From Corbicula japonica (taxonomy: Eukaryota; Mollusca; Bivalvia; Venerida; Cyrenidae): 64,000 bases of DNA. Every line of letters begins with the position of its first letter. Position 1 is the first letter of the stretch. The DNA lies in assembly GCA_038501625.1 (NCBI GenBank), contig JAZAYU010000013.1, positions 310,001-374,000 on the forward strand, read 5' to 3'. Under the pieces are notes generated by a model. It did no database searches. It worked only from the letters and a program-made list of their open reading frames with translations, and was not told the DNA's origin. The translations under genes were made by a program, and so were the position numbers. Shown here one piece after another: positions 1 through 13,204 of the stretch.

Positions 1-449
1 GCAGCAGGCGCAATCCTTCACCTAGATCTAATTCCTTAAAGACATACTAGTATACTCGGTCCTAATAAATTGGTCACCCACTTCCCTTCTTAGTTCTTGC
101 TCAACTACTAAAATATCCGTGCTCTTTCCATCTTGAATTACATCTATAAAAGAACATGTCATTAGGTATTGCGAAAAGGTCTTTGAAACCACTGGCAAAA
201 TTTTATTTTGGTCTACATATAAAAATTCAAATGACGTTTTAAAGAAGCTTAAATCAAATAATTTCCAGTCGTTCTGTTTGTCTACTTATGATTTCTCTAC
301 TTTATATACTTCTCTCCCTCATGATTAAATAAGAGACAAGCTAACCTGTCTCATTAGAAAAGTTTGCTAGAGAAAATAAACCTTTATTGCGCTCACAATT
401 TTATTGAATAATATTTATGTAAGATTTGGTACCTCTATTTGTAAACAAG

Positions 450-1072
450 TAAAATTCATTCCAATGAGTACTAATTGTGCACCCCTTGTTGATGATCGGT
501 TTTTATACTGTTTTGTTATCTCTATATACCGAATGTCAGGATGACATTATTACAGCCTTTAACAACACTTCGAGGTACCTTGGTGATTTGTTGAATATAG
601 ATAATAACCATTTTTCATCTCTGGTGAATACAATTTATCCTAATAAACTACAACTTAATAAAGCAAACACTTAAAATAAGCAAGCAAACTTTCTTGATTT
701 TAATCATTCTATTGAAAATGGATACGTCACTACTAAAATACGACATATATGATAAAAGAGATGTTTTTAATTTTTAAAAGTTTAAAATTTTCCGTTTTTA
801 GACGACGATGTTCCTCTCTCAACATCTGACGGGGTTTATATATCACATCTTGTTTGAGTTTCTAGAGCTTGCAATGATGTTAATGATTTCAATGAACGTT
901 ATCTTTACATAATAGAAAATCTTTTAAAACAAGGTTATCGGTATCACAAAATAAGGAAAAACTTTTGCAAGTTTTATCGCCGATACCTAGATTTAATAAA
1001 AAATACAGGTGCTGTTTAAAATCACTATTCCAACAAGGTATTTCACAGCCAGTTTTTATGGCGATTTAATAA
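450..1072 (+). pseudogene. Decayed reverse transcriptase fragment of a retroelement
   Basis: Pieces of a reverse transcriptase can be read on the plus strand in shifting frames. A PMSTNCAPL stretch near 463 resembles the PMGTNCAPL block of the palm. SRYLGDLLN follows near 570, where the family has a YxDD catalytic motif; the first Asp is Gly here. LQLNKANT is near 650, then IYDKRD (about 748), VPLSTSDGVYISHL (about 811) and GYRYHKIRKNF (about 935). At least two frameshifts and several stops separate these blocks, so it cannot be active. The family appears to be a Penelope-like or non-LTR element common in bivalve and other invertebrate genomes; I cannot place it further. No endonuclease domain is visible. 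Confidence 0.7.
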
Positions 1073-1464
1073 ATAAACTTATAAATAAAAAGCAATGTTA
1101 ATTTATCCCGGTTATTTGTAAAAACCATCTGTAAATTCAAAAAGAAAGGTTACCAACATTATTTTACAGCGCTCTACAGGCCTGGTGATTAACGCATCTA
1201 CAGTTGATCATTATGCTTACCTCTTTGGTTGCACGACGATGGCAGGGGTTTAAGAGTTTATGATGGTTTATGGGGAAATATTTTCTTAAAAGAACCTAGA
1301 AGCTCGATTTGTTTCTTTTATCCCTCCCATCGTATTATTGCTGATTTGACGTCATGTACTCTGCTCTCGGTAAGATCATTAGGTATCCGCCCCTGTGAAT
1401 TTCCATGCTATTTCTTCTTATGTTTTACATGTTTGTGTGCTTTTGCATGCAACATTGTTGATCT

Positions 1465-1775
1465 GATGGGTGGGTTGGAGTCATTTCACCAAGACAACTT
1501 GTACTTGTTTTGTGATATGAGAACCTGTTGGGACAAGTGTGAGGTTGGTTTACCCTGGTTTAATCTCCCAGTGGCAAATTGTTTTGCCACTGACCGTTCC
1601 AAGGCGGTAACCCCTCAAGTTCTCTTTGTAATTGTTTGTGAAGTCTTATTTGAATTTGACATGCTTGTAAAAACATGTTCTCTCTTTCTCTTCTTCTGGC
1701 TGTGTGGCGAGACTGTGTCTTCTGCATGTGGCATTTCCTGATATGTACATTTCACTTTCCTATAATAAATCCTCT
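1465..1775 (+). repeat. Dispersed repeat family F, copy 1
   Basis: This block contains TTGTTTTGCCACTGACCGTT and, further on, a CTGTGTGGCGAGACTGTGTC segment. Related sequence recurs at 16640-16815 (minus), 19600-19678 (minus), about 57180-57295 (minus, weak), 62690-62775 (plus) and 63834-63905 (plus). An open frame of 170 codons (1229-1741) overlaps this repeat but has no recognisable protein signature and is probably fortuitous. The family's class is unknown; it may be part of a longer transposon. Confidence 0.6.
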
Positions 1776-4130
1776 TATTAGACAGTGACAAAACATCCAA
1801 AAGTGGTGTCCTATTTTCTTAAACAAAATTAGCACAATTTGTCAAACTTATGATTTTGTGAAAAGGATAGTAAATCTAAAAACTGTACCACTGGTGGTGT
1901 TGCCCTTTGTTTTTATTTTTGATAGTATATAAAAAAATTTATAACGGCATTTGGCCACTAAATGTTCAGTTCGTCTCTGGCCGTACGCGATCAGTTGATA
2001 TACGGTTTCACACTTTATTTCTTAGAACTGGACCCTTCTGATTGTAGTACTATTTTCGTAAGTAATACAGTTACTGTATCCATTCTATTGAATTGTTTCA
2101 AACATGCAGGTTATTCAGTCCGATGCAGATTTCTGTGTGGTATTCGAATTCTAAAGTCTATCTTCTTAAGGTATTGCGCACCTCGCGATTGCTTTGCTAT
2201 AGACAAAAAAGAAAAATATATACAATTCTCTCAACGGCACAATGCGCTTCCATCAAACTTTGCTCAAATAAATGCTATAAGTGTATGAATATTTGCATAC
2301 ATTAAGAACAGTAGAGAAAAATAGCTAGACCTAACAAATCCCTAAAATTCTATTTGCAATTTATCACAAAAAGGAAGCAACACAAAACATCAATTCAAAT
2401 GTCAACATGCGTGAAATGATACTGACAACAAAATCAAAGGTCCTTGAAAAGAACTTTCGATTGTGAAGAGAGAAATTAACATTTTGATTTTATGTCATTT
2501 ATTTTCGCGACCAGGTAATTGAAGGTCAAACACACTTTTACAAATAACTCACATTGTAAACATTTTTAGAACAATGGACCTTAGGTATCATTGTCAGTAA
2601 CTCATTACTCATCAAGACATTTAAATTGATGTTTAGTGATAAATTGCTAATAGAATTTTAGGGTTTTTGGTCTATCTATTTTTCTTTACTGTTCTAACTT
2701 TTCTTAGCATATGTAAATTAAACATATATTAATAACATTGGTTTGTGCAAAGTTTGGTGTAACTGCATTCGAGAGATTTTCAGTATATTTTTCTTTTTTG
2801 TCTATGGCAAATCAATGGCGAAAGGCGCAGTACCTTAATTTGTATAATTACATTCATTTAGAGTCTGGTACAACATTATATATTGTACTCATGGTACTCA
2901 AATTGCTAACACATTCGTGTTGATCTACATGTATATAAATTCATTCATTTTAAGTCTGGTATATCTTTGTATGGTATTAAAACTGCTAAGACTGTCTTGT
3001 TGATCGATATGATTACATTCATGTATTCATTCAAAGTATGTTACACCATTCTAGATGGAAGTTAAAATGCTGAGACTAACTTGAGATTCGTGTTATGACA
3101 TTCGTTTAAGGTCAAGTGCAGCTCTTTCTGTAGGGTAATTTAATTCCTATCTTGTTGATCTAGATATATATGATTATCCGTCCGTCCGTCCGTCAGTCTG
3201 AAAAATTCACAGCCTAGAATGATCGCGTTATCCGATTTTCTAACATTGCAATTTGTGATTTCTTTAATGTTTATTGAAGTAAGGGTAATAAATGTCAGTC
3301 ACCTTGTACGGGCTTGTCCTCGTGACCAGGAATTCATTACGTTTATTTCAGTAGACGATATAAAAATGTCCCTTCATTATGTTTGCTTATAGTAATAGAA
3401 TATAGAATATTAGAATCGTTTGATTAAACGGTGAGTGCAGACAGATCAAATGGCAAGGCTGCACGCGATAGCGGATGGAAAAGTGATGTTTCACGCGGAA
3501 AGAACGCAGCAGACGGCGTTTGATGGCAGCTTCAATAGAACGTTACACGTGATCATTTAGAGTACTAAGAGAAAGGATAATATATAATCAACAAAAACTG
3601 AAGGCTGATGTTTGTCATGTCGGAAAAATGCTACAGTATTCTGCTTTTATCGAACTTTCTTTAATATCCTGTCATAAAAATATAGGTAATCGTGTTTCTT
3701 TGTGATTCTCAGTTGTTATTTACGTTTTGCCTATGTCTTTTTGCGCTCTTCGTTAATTTCATCTAGTCATTTATTGTGCTGTTATACAAAGATTCTGAAG
3801 TGCAAACTGCTGCTAACCCTTGAAAGATGCATACTAAAACGTCACATTCTTACTGTGTGCAAGCCAACAACCTCAAGTGAGTTGATTGTGTGAAGTGTCT
3901 CAACCTTAAACTTATGAAGATATGCAGATGACACAATTCTTGTGATATTTGTCTTAGGTTTTCTGGACCAGTATTTCTAAATGCTCTAGGAAGATCATAA
4001 GAATATTTATTAGTATGGAAATTATTTTAAGGAGGGCTAAGATATGCCTTCCTTGTCCGGCTGCCCAGAAAGATCGTTTTAAGTCATAGTTGTAATGCTC
4101 CGGCCGCCTCTGAGGTTACGTTTTATGTGT
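1776..4130. other. No gene recognised; AT-rich intergenic sequence
   Basis: No conserved protein or RNA is visible. A TCCG tetranucleotide run lies at about 3177-3195. A GC-richer patch at 3450-3560 contains a 36-codon frame starting with ATG at 3449, but nothing shows that it is translated. Confidence 0.5.
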
Positions 4131-4615
4131 AAATTGGTCTGATGCTGAGACAAGTCTCAATTTGAGCCAGTCAGATCCTTGAGATTTGGGACTGGTCTTT
4201 ATTGTCAGTTTTGTAATCTTGGACCAAGGTCTTGCTGTTTAGACATGTCGTTTTATCTTTCAGGAGACCTATGGCTTTTCCTATTTAGTCTGGTTTCCCT
4301 GTTGTTTCTTCATTTTGCAGCATGACTCAGGTTTCTGTTTTGTATATCTGGTATGAGAGGGACATCGTCTAGTGTGTTCCTTCTTGGTTGTCTTTGCTTT
4401 AACTTTAAGGCGCCATCTTTGAGGCCGCACTGGTAATACGTTTAATGCATAAGCAAGAATCGTATTGTACAGCAACTCCCACATGCCGTTTGTTTGTTTG
4501 TTTGTTTTTCCTTTTGATCTCCTGATTGTAATAATTATAAAACTGAGATTTGAAACCAGCCTCAAATCTCAAGGATATAAGGACCAGTCGCCATTTCTGT
4601 CAATCAGACCTTTGA
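4130..4615. repeat. Palindromic MITE family B, diverged partial copies
   Basis: Two diverged family B segments flank unrelated sequence: about 4130-4232 (CAGATCCTTGAGATTTGGGA, then a TTTTGTAATCTTGGACC end) and about 4536-4615 (ATAAAACTGAGATTTGAAAC). They are in opposite sense, so this may be one element split by an insertion of about 300 bp, or two solo ends. Confidence 0.6.
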
Positions 4616-6283
4616 GAAAAATCAACAACATTTAACAACAGAACTCTCTGAAAACAAAATAATGACAATTTTGCTGTATCTTGCGCAATGTTGGTTTGAA
4701 CAAGTAGTTTGAAACATCTGTTGAACATTTTTTATGTTGATAAATAGCACATAACGATTTTTATGCAAGCTGTTATTTAAGGTACGTAACAATTTAGGTC
4801 AGAGATATATCATTCAATGTTTATTGTATTCATTTGTATGGTGATGCAAAAGCATAAGGCGAAATAAAACACATAAGACAATTCGCATTTTTGAAATGTT
4901 TACATAAATCTGAAAAAAAAATCAAGTGCTTAGAAAATAAGAAGCACTAATACAGTTTTACACGACTCGAGGACTTGAGAAACCAGTTTTTAGCAACATT
5001 ATACTCTTTGTAACACACATTTGCATTACGGTTAAGATCTGAGTTCTCAATGTTATGGTAATACGTTCGAACGTTAAAAACTCGCCCGATACCACTATAA
5101 AAAGCAGCCTATATATAGTTTTTTTTAATTTCTTGACAGAGTATGCGATAGAATATATTGCCGGTCTGAGTGTTACATTATCCCTGCCACAATCATACAT
5201 AAAATAAGTATTCTATTTATGGCGTTAAAATGACAAAAAAACATGTTAACTTTAACTGTCAGTTGGATTAAAAAATCATTCTAGCTCATATCCCATGATA
5301 ACATTTAATGAAAGTCTTTTATTTAAGTGTTTTCTGGGCCCGAGAAGTTGCAAATGATTAGAGTAAAAAACAAGAATAACATTCCATTTTAGTGATGTTT
5401 CAAACAGGTCTCGCCACCTAGTTGTTATGGCTGCTTTCCGGAGCTTCATTAAAATCTCAGACACTTTTGTATCGGTAATTTGACTGAAAATACCAGTAAA
5501 GTATGAAAAGGATATAAGTTGCCCATGAAACGATTTTGTATCAAAAACTATCAAAGAATAGAAATGAATGTGAAAAAAAAGAAGTGAAGGAGGAACGGTG
5601 TTTTAATTAGCAATACAGCCAGATTGGCTAGCAAAGATGCAGGGCTGCCTATGTAATCACAGAATACTGCTTTGAACGCCTATTCCACTCACTTCAACAA
5701 AGTATACCTTTATAAAATAAAAGAAGTCATCAATTTCCCATAAAATAGCAAATCTAACAGTTATACCTTAAATCACCGTTCCCTTTTGATCGATGGTGCG
5801 ACGAAATCATGTAATAAAATTAAGTGACTCATAAAATGCGGGGAGTACAAATTTATTTCAATATAAATTAAACTGATGCTGAGTATAAAAATCACTGCTA
5901 TTGGTCTCGTTTCGTGTGGTTGATTGCTTTAATCCCTTTCAGCATCTGGCATTAAGTTTCGAGTAATACCCGTAAACGCCACGTGCTCCTGTCACGGTCT
6001 GGCTGACATCTTTCCAGTCCGACTAGAATATTAAATTTTGTACTGAAAAAAAAAACGTGTCGATAAATCAGGTTGTAATGTGCCTGATGCTTACATAATC
6101 TGTTTAAGCGTATCTGGGCGAGGCAGCTCAGAATCTTCCTGTAGCAAACAAGTGGTTGTTTCACATTAAAGTTTATTTTAATAACAAACCACTTATATTG
6201 TATAAGTTTTCCTTGACTGAATAAATATTTTCGTCTCGTTTTGAGACCTAAGTAGTTTCAGTACAAACGTCTGCTGCAACTGT
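4616..6283. other. No gene recognised
   Basis: AT-rich sequence with short frames on both strands that lack recognisable domains or convincing codon bias. Confidence 0.5.
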
Positions 6284-6513
6284 TTAACCCTTTATTCCAG
6301 GATATGGCTGTTAGCGTGTAGATTTAGATCAACTGGCACATTCGTGAAGTCTGATAGGATCTGCATTGTTCGATTTTTAATTATTTATTTTATTTCTGAC
6401 CATGAAGCGAACAGTGCAGATCCTGATCAGACTGCAACGGATGTTCCTGTTGGTCTGGATCTACACTGTTCGCACATTTAAAAATAAAACGTGTATTTGG
6501 GATAAAGGGTTAA
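6284..6513. repeat. TTAA-flanked MITE family A, copy 1
   Basis: The copy begins TTAACCCTTT and ends AAAGGGTTAA. Between these lie the family hallmarks, GTGCAGATCCTGATCAGACT and a second inverted block ending GGATCTACACTGTTCGC. The flanking TTAA on both sides fits a piggyBac-type target site. No coding capacity. Confidence 0.8.
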
Positions 6514-7625
6514 TAGCTTTTACAACTGAATGGACTTTGTGGTGATGAACGAAACGATTTGCCATCTTGTCTTTCAAATTTTATTACATCTCTCAATGTT
6601 CCCAAATTTAGTGAAAGACTGCTATTTAGGCCGTTTGGTAATTATGAGAAAAGAAACACCATGTCAGATAGTGCAATTGTTAGTGCGATTGTTGTAAATC
6701 AGTGCGAAGAAAAACTGGTGGAGAATCGCCGCTTTTGTTCGAGTTTTCCAGTATCATATATCTAGTGTGAAATAATATCTGAATATTGATGTTCGGGTTA
6801 TATAGTTATAAATTTCAATTAAAATTACATTCATTCACATAATGTTCTACTCTCCACTTACATTCTAATTTGTAGAAAAATGAGTTGTCAAAAGCATCAA
6901 AAACATAATTTAGTTATTCATGTGAAATGTACTAAATAAAATTTCGATATATCATTACGGACATTATATTGCTTTTTGAGCACTTGTACATTAAAAGGGT
7001 GACTTTTTGCAAATAGCTCGGTCTCGGTAATGCAATTAAATTGTTTGATAAGATAAATTATTGTAAAATTGAAAACGGCAAAACATTCTTCAATCTTTTT
7101 GGAGAGAGGTTTTAATTAAATGTCCTATTCATACTGCGGTTTTATATCAATTTATGCAAGATTGGAAACGTTGCGAGTATGTCCTACTCCATTCACATAT
7201 AAGTCATACCCATTTAAGAAAAAATAACCTAGAAAATTAGTTTTATGTATTTTTAAATGAATTGTGCAACAAATTGTTAACTAATATCCTTCTGAATGTG
7301 AGAGTAATTGCTTTTTATCAATAAAAATGTGCATATTATATTTGTTAATTAATTAATGAACTGCAAATATTGAGAGAATTCAAAAAGTAAATGCATTAAC
7401 AGATGATACTTGTATTGGTTCACACATAGTCAATATGTACCGTTATCTACAACATGGGAATGGGGTTTGAAGTTAGGTGGTACAGGTTGGTTGACATGCG
7501 CTGTTTCGAAATTAGGCCACAAATGTGGACACCACGAACAATTTGCAAGCAATAAACATTCACGTAACTGTATTCAGTTGGAGCAATAAAGTACAGAAAA
7601 AAAAACTTGTCAAAACTTGTGAAAG
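6514..7625. other. No gene recognised
   Basis: AT-rich. The 68-codon frame at 6559-6765 has no recognisable similarity or motif. Confidence 0.5.
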
Positions 7626-7626
7626 T

Positions 7627-7687
7627 GATGTGCCCGATGGCTTAGAGCACGGACCTCCTTATGCGGAGGTCTTAGGTCGAGCTAATT
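7627..7687 (+). repeat. tRNA-like fragment, possible SINE relic
   Basis: GATGGCTTAGAGCACGGACC resembles a D-arm/A-box. GACCTCC and GGAGGTC can form a perfect anticodon-like stem around TTATGC, and AGGTCGAGCT resembles a weak B-box. No acceptor stem pairs, so it is not a functional tRNA. It is most likely a tRNA-derived SINE head. Confidence 0.35.
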
Positions 7688-9006
7688 TTCCGATTTCCTA
7701 AACTGACACAAACAGTCCGAATAGCAGTATGACAACACGTCTTCTAATTATAATATTTAAATAATTGTTTGGGAATAACAAATACCATTTAAATTCAACG
7801 GTCAACGCCCTCTCGTGGACAAAAGCCAGAAAGTCCTGATCAAACATACCACCTCATAATTATAGTCAATAAAGTCATTATGAGGGATACTCTGTTTTTC
7901 TTTGACAACGGAGCATTGTTCTTTAAATCGGCTTTTACTCGGTAAATTCCTTTATCATGTAATGACTTGAACTCGAAGATAAAGGTGCGCTATGATACGA
8001 CTTGATGATACCCATTTGTCTTCATTATCTAAACGAGTTTATTTCTGTTACTTTTTTATTAACAAAAACCTATATTGTTCCATAGTTTGGTAAGTCTAGG
8101 CACGTCTGCGAGATTGTTGTCCCATTTTACCAAGGTTAAGAATATACAATTGACATAGGAATATAGATAGACAAATGATATAAGATTATGTACTCGCCAA
8201 CAGACAGATCAAAGATGTTATGGTAAGCACGAATGAAAGCCATGCGTCATTGACAGTTCGGCAAAAGTTTGCCTTTTGTTATTTAATTAATTTATAATCA
8301 CGACGCAAAATACAGAAATCATACGGACAGCATATCTTAATACACACAATATACACACAATTTCAGCAATGTTACATGAAATTAAATGCATAAATCAAAG
8401 CTAGGGCGCTGAGGCTTGCAATTAAAATAATAAAAATAAACTCAAACAAATTTGCAACATTCCGCAATACAAGTTCAAGCGGCGATAGCAGCAATAAACT
8501 CTGCGTTTCCTGCAATCAACACTAGCGGAGCTTCCGCTCCTTTTAGCATCATTATCTCTGAACACCAGTTTAGCACAAAGGTGTCTGCGTCTGCTAGTAG
8601 AGATATTGCGTGAACCGAGATCCCTAGATAATCTCTGTATCAGATATGGGGAGATTGTTAGCATTGATCTACCTGTTGGATTCTTGCATGTTTTTTTACA
8701 TAATTAGGACGGCAGATCAAGACTGTTGTGATACTGCAGGGGTACATTGAAGAGAACATATTAATATACCTGTAGAGAAAAAAGAAATATGAACGGACGT
8801 AGAGCAGACAGAATGACAGACTTGTATGATAATGGCTTGTTAAACAATCACAATCAATCTGGACAGACACCGAAGTTGCATGTAGCCTTGTTTGTACTTT
8901 AACTTCATAATGTAACTATTTTTTAACAACTGGGTATTCGGATATGAGCGCAGCTGATCAGAGACTATGTCAACATTGATGTCACATATTAGTTTTCTAC
9001 TTTCAG
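7688..9006. other. No gene recognised; upstream of the 9.0-kb exon
   Basis: I found no earlier exon for the 9007-9253 gene here. Frames on the minus strand at 8422-9142 show no domain. Confidence 0.45.
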
Positions 9007-9253
9007 TTTCCGGGGTTGTCTCCGACAGTCTGTGTCCACCATGGCTAACATGATTGGCAAGATATACTTCAATATCCTCGGCAGTAAGTGTTTCGACTTC
9101 GAGGAAACGGAAGTGTGTGTGAAGCGCTCGTGGTGGGGACAATGTCAGAAGTTCGAGAAGCAGACGACAGCTGTGGTGAAAAGTCAGGTGTCGTTCATCG
9201 ACGCAGACGGCAATGAGGATTATGCTGTGGTAGAAAATACATCTAATAACTAA
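9007..9253 (+). CDS. Small 70-aa protein with three evenly spaced cysteines, unknown function
   Basis: A polypyrimidine tract and AG at 9005-9006 form a likely splice acceptor. After 34 nt the ATG at 9041 sits in a near-ideal Kozak context (GTCCACCATGG), so translation probably starts there and gives 70 aa ending at TAA 9251-9253. AATAAA follows at 9278, so this looks like the last exon, with the 5' UTR continuing upstream. Third codon positions are GC-rich (TTC, CTC, GGC, GAC, AAG), unlike the surrounding AT-rich DNA, which supports real coding. Cysteines fall at residues 17, 26 and 35, exactly nine apart, next to an RSWWGQC motif. There is no signal peptide or membrane segment, so the product is probably cytosolic. 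I do not recognise the family. Confidence 0.6.
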
Positions 9254-9277
9254 AAAGTTTCGATTAGCTTTAAATGT

Positions 9278-9283
9278 AATAAA
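9278..9283 (+). terminator. Polyadenylation signal AATAAA
   Basis: Canonical hexamer 24 bp after the stop codon of the 70-aa gene. It supports 9007-9253 being a terminal exon. Confidence 0.5.
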
Positions 9284-9299
9284 CTGTCATAAGTAAGAT

Positions 9300-12200
9300 G
9301 GAACGAGAACAGAACATAACAGAAAAGACATAGACACAGTTGTTAATGTGATGATAAATTAGAGAAGCAAGGTTGTGCAGAAGTGAATAGAAACTGCTGG
9401 ATAAGACATGCCAACGAGTGAGACCGTTCCTTCATCGTCTCACGTTTTGTTTTGTATGTATATAGAATAGTTTTGCACCCAACAAATGAGTAACGTTTGA
9501 TTTATTTACATTGTCGTACTCCCGTGTCCTAAGTGCAATCACATAATTTTGAAACAAAGTCTAAACGGCATTTTATTCGGTTATAATTGGCATCATTTAC
9601 TTAATTTAGCCCTTCTGTCGGCTTTGATCATGTACAATATTTACCTTTTACCTATTTTCAAAGAAGTACTGAACCGAGAAGTACAAGAATGTATGATTGA
9701 AATGTAACGTTCTTTTATGTATCAATTATGCAAAAGTTTGTTGTTTGATGATCAATAGAGTCCTCGGCGTTTGTACAAATTACTCGAACACTTATTATAA
9801 AGACTTCGCTAGTGCTTATTCAGTGAGATACGGGTTCACGAGAAATGTTCAGTTTCATTTGTTCCAAACCTCATACAGAAAAATTGCCTTTACCATCGTT
9901 TTAATGTCATAGTTGTGGAAAGTTGATTTATTATGTCATAACTTCCTTTTACAAGAAGTTCTGGTCCCATTATATCACGAAAAGTCTTCTGTTCCAACTC
10001 CTATTTCAAATTCAAACTATTAGTATATCTCGGTGATGTATTTCCTGTGTCACGGAAAGAAGTATTACTGATATATTATGTACTATTTAGTTCAATTAAA
10101 ATATTTCAGTATCATTTTAAACAGTTTTTCGGATATTGGAATATTTTCGAGATTGAAATATATTTACAAACAGTTTAAAAAGAGCATCATATTACGTAAT
10201 AATTAACTATTAAACTAGTTTAGAAACAAATCTATCAAGCAAGCTTCATTAGATCAGCATTTTTAGTTACCTACAAAATCCAACGTAATACTTTTTCGTG
10301 AAATTGTGGAATGAGATTCCCACTTCAATAGCTGTAGTAGATTAAAGTAGTTTTTTTTTTCATTTGTGCAAACCTGACGAAATGTAAATAGTTTCACGTA
10401 AATTTTACTGCTATAAATCAATCAAATATGTACTTAGTTAAGGATCACTCATGTAATTTAACATTTTTTAAATGTAATTTTCATCTATTTTATTTAAAAG
10501 GTACAACACATGTGTGATGTTTTGATAAAATTAATGTTCACCTCTATGATTAATGTTATAGGTTATTTAAACGTTTCACTTGGTAACATTTTCTTCGTGA
10601 TTTGATCTTGTTTTTGTTGTCTTTTTTGCACTGTTAAATGGCAATTTAGCATTTTGCAATGTCTTTGTGGCCACAGCCACATTATCGGGGCGCGTCACTT
10701 GAAAAAGGTGTATTCGGAAAATCGATGCTATTCCTTGAAATGACGTCATACAATTGAGCAGACGACCATTGTTCATTTTATGCATTTCGCTGTATGATAG
10801 CATTTAATTTTAGTAAAAAAAATACAAGATCACCTATTTGTTATGAAAAAGTAATAGATAATCGTACGTTCAACCTAAATGTAGTAAAAAACTAAAATGT
10901 CAACAAATTTCCCCATTTGCTAGTGTCTGTAGTATGAAACTCATTAATTACTTTTTGTTAATGTAAAATTATCTGAATCGGGCTATTCATTGATCGACGC
11001 TGTGATTTCTGTGAAATACTCACTGTGCAGATATTTCAGTAATAACATGTTAATAGCCTTTTTGTGGCTGTTTTATATTGTAAAATGAGATTAACCAAAT
11101 GCACAAAAATTGCCATCAGATATTTTTAATTGACGCCGGAACATGATAACGTTCGCCACAAGTAAAAGCATCACTGTTGTATCTTGTCTTGGATCGTACA
11201 TTTATATGAACGGGTAATTGTAGTTATAGTTTAATTTAATAAAATGTTATTGGATAATCTGGCATTTTTATGTTGTTTTTTTTACGAAATTATGACCGGT
11301 TGATGCTGATAAAGGCAGGTAATAAAAAGAAACATGCACCGGTATACTATGGAGTCTATTTCATCAAGGTATCTACATTAAATTTTAAGTGTTTTTTTTT
11401 TTCGTTAACACAATTATAAACAAATTATACTATCTCACCGGTGATTTATTCGACGTTTTCTATATTGTAATCAAAAGACCATGACTAGTAGAACAACATT
11501 TACGATTTAAAATATTCAGTAAACATGGCTTTTGAATGTCCTTCATTCAGAATATCTAATTATCTGAATAAATCAATTTACGGCGCGACAGAACGAAAAC
11601 AAACTCGGCGGTCCACAGGTCGCGAACTCCAGTGTCCCGCAAACACTGTAGGGTAAAAATCAATTGCCCGCTACTTTTTCACAAGAAAGGACTGAAGTTC
11701 TTTTTACATCTTTTATGAATATGAACAAAGTGTTCACTGAGTACTAATCTGGTAAAAAAAGAAGTCAATTACTGAGGGAATGTTTGATTGACAGAAGGCG
11801 GCCGTGTGCAGGAATTAATTTATGGTCCGCACAATGACATTTTTGATTGCGAAATTGGTTCCCGATTCATCAAAAGGCAACTGGATACGGATACTTGAAT
11901 TATCAGTAATTGCTTCAAACAACGTGCTTCATAATTAATAAGAAACAAATCATAATGAAGAATATGTTTAATATGTTTAGAGTCATGGCCTACTTTTGTG
12001 ATGTTTTTCTGTGCTCACAACATAGCGAGTTTCTGGTTCACAGAAATAAGGCAACATGTTTTGGTCAGCTTTATTGATATAATGCCCTTACGCTGTGTAT
12101 ATTAAATTGAATAACGCAGGAACAACATATTATTTTTAAAGAAAAACATAGTTCTCCTCATATTTCTCAAACATTCAATCTAATACAATACGGCAACTAT

Positions 12201-12388
12201 AACAGATGTTGCCTAATTGTATCTCTATAATATTATCGTTATAACAATTTACGCAGTTTAATGTACTGATAACTTTTTATTGTTTGTTAAAATGCACGTT
12301 TCCAACATTCAAAACAGTATTTAGGTATCGTTAAACATTAACGTAACTGCAGCGTAACTATAACGAGATCACAAGTATAAGCTTTCCG
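9300..12388. other. Long stretch without recognised genes
   Basis: AT-rich with T homopolymers. A patch at about 11575-11960 is more complex and GC-richer than its surroundings, with several ATTA cores. It might be conserved noncoding DNA, but that cannot be shown from one genome. Confidence 0.45.
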
Positions 12389-12522
12389 GGGCCCAAAATC
12401 ATAAAACTAAAATTGGAGACCAGTCTGAAATCTCAAGCATCTGATTGGCTGAAATGGCGACTGGTCGTCAGACGCTTGAGATTTCAGACTGGTCTCCAAT
12501 CTCAGTTTTATGATCTTGGGTC
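12389..12522. repeat. Palindromic MITE family B, near-intact copy
   Basis: Starts GCCCAAAATCATAAAACTAA and ends AGTTTTATGATCTTGGG. The two halves pair almost throughout (GGAGACCAGTCTGAAATCTC against its complement) and meet at GGCGACTGGTCGTC. It would fold into a single long hairpin and encodes nothing. Confidence 0.85.
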
Positions 12523-13204
12523 CTGAATGACTTTTGTTCAGAATGTTTTACATCAAATATAGTTGGTTATGTTGTAAACGTTATAAACCTGCCTCAATAT
12601 GCTGAGTGTCCCGCGAACACGTTTAGTATTTGGACTAATACGTTCGCCTTACTGACAGATTATGTTCCGGGAAATCAGCTTTGCTACTTCTTTTGTGCCA
12701 AAGTTTAACAGTCCGTTTTACAGCCTAGTGCAAGCAGGAAAAGATACAAACTAATAGCGTGTTGCCTTCTTCAAAGCAAACACACGTTGGTTATACGACT
12801 CTTCTAATAACGTCTGCTTTGAAAAGGTAAATACTCGCTAATTAAAAATAGAACAATCAAATAAAGTTACTTTATAGCTGCTGTTACTAAATCAATCAGA
12901 GTGTTTTTACAGACGATACAACGTTGTGAAGAGCAAAGAACTCGTTGGATTTTCCAATTTTTCAAAAGAAAAGATATTACTGACATGGATGAACCAAGTT
13001 AGCTTTTTGTCATATTTGACGTGTTTAAGCAATCTATGTACTCTTGGGCCTTCATTAATGATAAAACTCGCGTTTGACAATAGGATCCCGAAACTGAAAA
13101 TGTCATTGCGATTTGTGTATCGCCGGTACTTTTATTCATTTCAGTATAAAATGGGGGTTAAAGTTATATACTGTGCAATATTTGTCTATTGTATGACTAG
13201 AGCT

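Noticed and set aside
1229..1741. 170-codon open frame
   Set aside because: It overlaps dispersed repeat family F, has no domain, and related repeat copies do not keep the frame open.
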